Assembly (NCBI GenBank): GCA_019423005.1
Contig: JAHZCF010000032.1
Span: 1-44,284 of the forward strand
Reading direction: 5' to 3'
DNA length: 44,284 bases
Origin: Haemophilus sp.
GTDB lineage: Bacteria; Pseudomonadota; Gammaproteobacteria; Enterobacterales; Pasteurellaceae
Part shown: in pieces, positions 41,116 to 44,284 of the stretch
How positions within the stretch are numbered: position 1 is the stretch's first letter
Layout of the letters: every line of letters begins with the position of its first letter
Translations under genes and position numbers: made by a program
Notes under the pieces: generated by a model
The model's input: the letters and a program-made list of their open reading frames with translations, nothing else
What the model was told of the DNA's origin: nothing
The model's database searches: none

Positions 41116-41143
41116 AGTGTATGCATTTTTGATAAAGTTGCAA
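41116..41143 (-). promoter_or_regulatory. Candidate acpP promoter
   Basis: Minus-strand TTGCAA (complement of 41138-41143) and TACACT (complement of 41116-41121) are 16 bases apart, giving a start about 35 bases before the acpP ATG. The -35 lies in the palindrome GTTGCAAC (41137-41144). An AAGAGCGGT uptake-signal variant follows at 41106-41114. Confidence 0.42.
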
Positions 41144-41154
41144 CTATTTCTTAG

Positions 41155-41271
41155 GTGGTCGCACCACAAAAAACAGGCAATGTAAAAACACATACAGAGA
41201 AAAAGTTACATTGCGATTGGGATTTTATCATTAACTAAACTGCTTTGCTATATTTTATAGACAAAATCCCA
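41155..41271 (-). promoter_or_regulatory. Three consecutive dyads between fabG and acpP
   Basis: In minus-strand order: TGGGATTTT/AAAATCCCA (9 bp, arms at 41263-41271 and 41218-41226) enclosing a CTATA/TATAG hairpin; GCAATGTAA/TTACATTGC (9 bp, arms at 41206-41214 and 41177-41185) followed by CTGTTTTTT, which is terminator-like; and GTGGT/ACCAC (41155-41167). The set could partly terminate fabG transcripts and separate acpP expression from the rest of the fab operon. Confidence 0.5.
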
Positions 41272-41291
41272 GATATATATCCCCTAAAGGG

Positions 41292-42020
41292 TTAGCTCAT
41301 ATATAAGCCGCCATTCACATGTAATGTGGTACCGGTAATATAAGCCGCATCGTCAGAAGCTAAAAACGCCACCGCTTTTGCGATATCTTTTGGCTCACCT
41401 AAACGGCCAGCTGGGACATTACCAAGAATACCCGCTTTTTGTTCTTCAGTAAGCACTTCTGTCATATCTGTTGCGATGAAGCCTGGAGCCACAACGTTTA
41501 CAGTAATGCCACGTGATGCCACTTCTTTCGCTAAACCTTTAGAGAAACCAATTAAGCCCGCTTTTGCTGCACAGTAGTTAGATTGACCCGGGTTACCCAT
41601 TGAGCCCACAACTGAACCGATTGTAATGATACGCCCAAAACGTTTTTTCATCATGGAACGTAACATTGCTTTAGAAAGATGGAATACAGAGGTTAAGTTG
41701 GTTTGCATAATATCGAACCATTCTTCATCTTTCATACGCATTAATAAATTATCACGAGTGATACCAGCGTTATTCACGAGGATATCAATATCACCGAATT
41801 GTTCTTTAATTTGTTCTAATACGGCATCAATACTTTCTTTGTCAGCCACATTTAATACTAAACCTTTACCTTTATCACCAAGGTAAGCAGAAATGGTATC
41901 AGCACCTTTTTCAGAGGTTGCGGTACCAATTACAAATGCACCTTTTGATGCTAATTCTTCTGCAATTGCGCGGCCAATACCACGTGTTGCACCTGTCACT
42001 AATGCGATTTTATTTTGCAT
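41292..42020 (-). CDS. fabG: 3-oxoacyl-ACP reductase FabG
   Basis: 242-residue NADPH-dependent short-chain dehydrogenase of fatty acid elongation: TGATRGIG at 9-16, NNAG at 82-85, catalytic S135, Y148 and K152 (YCAAK). It lies 13 bases after fabD. Sequence is clearly different from ApeQ at 36811, so this is the housekeeping copy rather than a recent duplicate. Confidence 0.97.
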   Translation of the reverse strand: MQNKIALVTGATRGIGRAIAEELASKGAFVIGTATSEKGADTISAYLGDKGKGLVLNVADKESIDAVLEQIKEQFGDIDILVNNAGITRDNLLMRMKDEEWFDIMQTNLTSVFHLSKAMLRSMMKKRFGRIITIGSVVGSMGNPGQSNYCAAKAGLIGFSKGLAKEVASRGITVNVVAPGFIATDMTEVLTEEQKAGILGNVPAGRLGEPKDIAKAVAFLASDDAAYITGTTLHVNGGLYMS

Positions 42021-42033
42021 TTTTAATCCCCTT

Positions 42034-42972
42034 TTATGCTAATAATGCTTCAACAGCATCTAATGATGCCACATCGTTTACTGATGTTGCTTGTAATTCT
42101 GCCACGATACGTTTTGTTAAACCGTTTAATACTTTACCTGGACCTATTTCAACTAAAACCTCTACGCCATCTTGCGCCATTTTCTCAACGGTTTCAGTCC
42201 AACGAACTGGGCTATATAACTGACGAATAAGTGCGGTACGAATTTCTGCACTTTCTGTTTCTGCTTTGACATCCACGTTGTTTAATACTGGTGTTGCTGG
42301 CGCATTAAGCGTAATGCCTTCAAGTGTTACGGCTAATTGTTCTGCTGCCTGTTTCATTAATGCGCAATGTGAAGGAACACTTACCGCTAATGGTAAAGCA
42401 CGTTTTGCGCCCGCTTCTTTACATAATGCAGCCGCACGTTCTACCGCTTCTTTCGCTCCCGCAATGACTACTTGGCCTGGTGAGTTAAAGTTTACCGCAG
42501 ATACCACTTCGCCTTGCTCGGCTTGTTTACATGCATTGATAATCGCATCATTATCTAAACCAATGATCGCATACATTGCACCTGTACCTTCAGGTACCGC
42601 TTGTTGCATTAATTTACCGCGTAATTCCACTAATTTAATGGCATCTTTAAAATCAATGACACCTGCACAAACTAATGCTGAATATTCACCTAAACTGTGA
42701 CCAGCCATCACGCTTGGTTGTAATTGTGGGTATTTTTCTTGCCATACACGGAAGATCGCAACGGATGCCGCTAATAATGCCGGCTGAGTTTGCCAAGTTT
42801 TATTTAATTCTTCTGCTGGACCTTGTTGAACCAAGTTCCATAAGTCATAGCCAAGCGCTTCAGATGCTTGTTTAAAAGTCTCAGTGACTACCGGATATTC
42901 GTTAGCAAGATCAGCTAACATGCCAACAGCTTGAGAACCTTGTCCTGGAAAAACCATTGCGAATTTTTTCAT
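42034..42972 (-). CDS. fabD: Malonyl-CoA:ACP transacylase FabD
   Basis: 312-residue enzyme that makes malonyl-ACP, the extender for fatty acids and also for the polyene ketosynthases, since no malonyltransferase is present in the pigment cluster. GQGSQ at 10-14, catalytic S93 in GHSLGEYSAL, partner H202 (VPSHCALM). An uptake signal lies at 42229-42237. A hairpin of two inverted uptake signals separates it from fabH. Confidence 0.97.
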   Translation of the reverse strand: MKKFAMVFPGQGSQAVGMLADLANEYPVVTETFKQASEALGYDLWNLVQQGPAEELNKTWQTQPALLAASVAIFRVWQEKYPQLQPSVMAGHSLGEYSALVCAGVIDFKDAIKLVELRGKLMQQAVPEGTGAMYAIIGLDNDAIINACKQAEQGEVVSAVNFNSPGQVVIAGAKEAVERAAALCKEAGAKRALPLAVSVPSHCALMKQAAEQLAVTLEGITLNAPATPVLNNVDVKAETESAEIRTALIRQLYSPVRWTETVEKMAQDGVEVLVEIGPGKVLNGLTKRIVAELQATSVNDVASLDAVEALLA

Positions 42973-43006
42973 GTTTTCTTCCTATTTCTTCATCGTTTAA
43001 ATGTTG

Positions 43007-43034
43007 AAAGTGCGGTCAAATTTAACCGCACTTT
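43007..43034. terminator. Inverted pair of uptake signals between fabH and fabD
   Basis: AAAGTGCGGT (43007-43016) and ACCGCACTTT (43025-43034), separated by eight bases, form a perfect 10-bp stem. Such facing uptake signals commonly serve as terminators in Haemophilus. Here it sits within the fab operon, so it is probably only partial or an mRNA-processing signal. Confidence 0.8.
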
Positions 43035-43064
43035 TAAAATTCTGTCGGGATTCTAACAAATTAA

Positions 43065-44015
43065 TTAGAATCGCACCAATGCGGAACCCCAAGTCCAACC
43101 ACCGCCAAAAGCTTCGAGTAGAAGCAATTGACCACGTTGAATTCGGCCATCACGCACCGCTTCATCTAAAGCCGTTGGCACAGTCGCCGCACTGGTATTG
43201 GCTGTACGATCAAGCGTTACTACTACTTGCGACATATCCATCTCTAATTTTTTTGCTGTCGCCGTAATAATACGTAAATTCGCTTGATGCGGCACAAGCC
43301 AGTCGATATCTGTTTTTTGGAGATTATTGGCAGAAAGGGTTTCTTCCACCACATTAGAAAGCTCACGCACCGCTAATTTAAAGGTTTCGTTACCTTGCAT
43401 TTCAATATAACCAGATTTCTCCACACCACGTTCAGCTTGTGGAAGTAGTAATGCTGCATGGTTATCTGGCGATGCATGTAAATGCGTTGAAATAATGCCT
43501 TCTTGCTCTGATGCTTCTAAAATCACCGCACCCGCACCGTCACCAAATAACACGACAGTGCTACGATCGGTTTCATCTAATTTACGCGAGTTAAGATCTG
43601 CACCAATCACAAGGGCTTTTTTCACGCTACCTGAACGAATAAATTTATCCGCTACACCTAAAGCATAAACAAAACCGGTACAAGCTGCCGCTAAATCAAA
43701 AGAAATCGCATCTTCAATGCCTAATAAACCTTGAACTTGGCAAGCTGAACTTGGATAAGCGTGAGAACCACTGGTTGTTGCAACGATGATCAACTCAATT
43801 TCTTGAGGATCAAGATTGGCCATTTCAAGTGCTTTTTTGGCTGCTTCACATCCCATTGTTGCGACAGTTTCATCTGCTGCTGCAATACGACGTTCACGAA
43901 TGCCCGAACGCGTCACGATCCATTCATCTGAAGTATCAACCATTTTTTCCAAATCCGCATTGGTACGAATATGGCTCGGCAAATAGCTACCGGTGGATAA
44001 AATTCTACTATTCAT
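43065..44015 (-). CDS. fabH: 3-oxoacyl-ACP synthase III FabH
   Basis: 316-residue KAS III that starts fatty acid synthesis from acetyl-CoA and malonyl-ACP. The Cys-His-Asn triad is present: C112 (AAACTGFVYAL), His in VPHQANLRI and Asn in TANTSAATV. The C-terminus reads EAFGGGWTWGSALVRF. It follows plsX after 18 bases. It differs clearly from the DarB-like KAS III at 16663. Confidence 0.97.
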   Translation of the reverse strand: MNSRILSTGSYLPSHIRTNADLEKMVDTSDEWIVTRSGIRERRIAAADETVATMGCEAAKKALEMANLDPQEIELIIVATTSGSHAYPSSACQVQGLLGIEDAISFDLAAACTGFVYALGVADKFIRSGSVKKALVIGADLNSRKLDETDRSTVVLFGDGAGAVILEASEQEGIISTHLHASPDNHAALLLPQAERGVEKSGYIEMQGNETFKLAVRELSNVVEETLSANNLQKTDIDWLVPHQANLRIITATAKKLEMDMSQVVVTLDRTANTSAATVPTALDEAVRDGRIQRGQLLLLEAFGGGWTWGSALVRF

Positions 44016-44033
44016 AATATCAAAACTTATTAA

Positions 44034-44284
44034 TTAATAACGTTGTAAACCTGCCAAGATTTTTTGTGGAATTTGCAAACGAGCTTGTAAAGCTGCATCC
44101 GCAATTGCACGAGCAAATGCATCCACATTTGCGCTGCCATGACTTTTCACCACAACAGCCGTTAATCCGAGTAAAGATGCCCCATTATATTCATCTGGGT
44201 TAATGCGTTTCAAGCGATGATAAGCATCCTTAAAGAAAAAACGCAGAATAAATTTGGCAAGCGATTTAAAAATAGGCTGTTTTT
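44034..44284 (-). CDS. plsX: Phosphate acyltransferase PlsX (3' end only)
   Basis: The window ends inside this gene; about 83 codons of its 3' end are present on the minus strand. The translated tail includes NPDEYNGASLLGLTAVVVKS and HGSANVDAFARAI, the typical PlsX C-terminal region (acyl-ACP to acyl-phosphate, first step of phospholipid synthesis). The stop is TAA at 44034-44036. Its position before fabH matches the conserved plsX-fabH-fabD-fabG-acpP order. Confidence 0.9.
   Translation of the reverse strand, partial: KQPIFKSLAKFILRFFFKDAYHRLKRINPDEYNGASLLGLTAVVVKSHGSANVDAFARAIADAALQARLQIPQKILAGLQRY

Larger units (their letters stand above)
898..43033. repeat. Dispersed DNA uptake signal sequences (Hin-type USS)
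   Basis: By eye I count about 30 copies of the 9-mer. AAGTGCGGT (plus) starts at 2474, 2930, 5607, 8275, 12214, 12746, 14565, 15543, 16478, 18447, 22369, 31683, 40724, 42229 and 43008. ACCGCACTT (its complement) starts at 898, 2858, 5997, 6403, 13208, 16157, 20244, 21623, 29961, 32342, 32963, 33977, 34623, 36172 and 43025. Most are followed on the G-rich side by AT-rich bases. In naturally competent Haemophilus relatives this repeat marks DNA for uptake. The copies occur within the pigment cluster as well as in housekeeping genes, with a gap of about 7.6 kb between 22377 and 29961. Confidence 0.93.

Noticed and set aside
40887..41117. 76-residue plus-strand Ser-rich frame opposite acpP
   Set aside because: Complement of a highly conserved acidic ACP gene; Ser/Thr richness is a shadow effect.
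1..44284. CRISPR array, phage, transposase or toxin-antitoxin genes
   Set aside because: Searched by eye on both strands; no regularly spaced repeats, no transposase or integrase motifs, and no toxin-antitoxin pair identified.

Overview
The window looks like a chromosomal segment of a Haemophilus/Aggregatibacter-type member of the Pasteurellaceae. Three things point there. About 30 copies of the 9-base DNA uptake signal AAGTGCGGT or its complement ACCGCACTT are scattered over both strands. The housekeeping proteins and their neighbourhoods (leuS-lptE-holA, mutT-secA-secM, dam-aroB-aroK, plsX-fabH-fabD-fabG-acpP-dcuB) are Pasteurellaceae-like. Base composition is moderately AT-rich throughout. 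I cannot name the species. I saw no rRNA, tRNA, IS element, prophage or CRISPR array.

Layout. (1) 1-7.2 kb, plus strand: yajG-like lipoprotein, a strongly structured leader and corA, yggT, yggU, leuS, lptE, holA. (2) 7.2-15.4 kb, mostly minus strand: a sulfatase-fold LtaS/OpgB-like membrane transferase, mutT, secA, a SecM-type arrest peptide, divergent dciA, then dam-aroB-aroK. (3) 15.7-23.0 kb, plus strand: a compact operon resembling a dialkylresorcinol (dar) locus. It holds a DarA-like flavodoxin-fold protein, a DarB-like KAS III, an HTH-like small protein, a BtrH-like acyltransferase, an ABC-2 exporter, a private ACP and a ketosynthase/chain-length-factor-like pair, and ends in a strong bidirectional terminator. 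(4) 23.1-24.1 kb: two divergent small lipoprotein genes. (5) 24.1-38.8 kb, plus strand: a long aryl polyene (ape) operon with ketosynthases, ketoreductase, dehydratases, two ACPs, two aryl/acyl ligases (one fused to a dehydratase), acyl- and glycosyltransferases, thioesterase, LolA-like protein, MMPL exporter and lipoprotein. (6) 38.9-44.3 kb, minus strand: a dcuB-like transporter with an extra domain and an FNR-like site, then acpP, fabG, fabD, fabH and the 3' end of plsX.

Working model. Chorismate made with AroK/AroB, encoded divergently next door, could supply the aromatic starter, because the cluster has no ammonia-lyase of its own. The ligases load the starter on ApeE/ApeF. ApeO/ApeC/ApeR, ApeQ and ApeI/ApeP build the conjugated chain. 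DarA/DarB with their own ACP and KS pair would build a dialkylresorcinol. The BtrH-like protein is a good candidate for joining an ACP-bound acyl chain to an acceptor. The likely product is therefore a membrane-associated flexirubin-like polyene-resorcinol ester or a pair of related pigments. This is inference from gene content. The main points for a second look are this hybrid locus, the SecM-like arrest peptide whose codons overlap an uptake signal, and several structured leaders.
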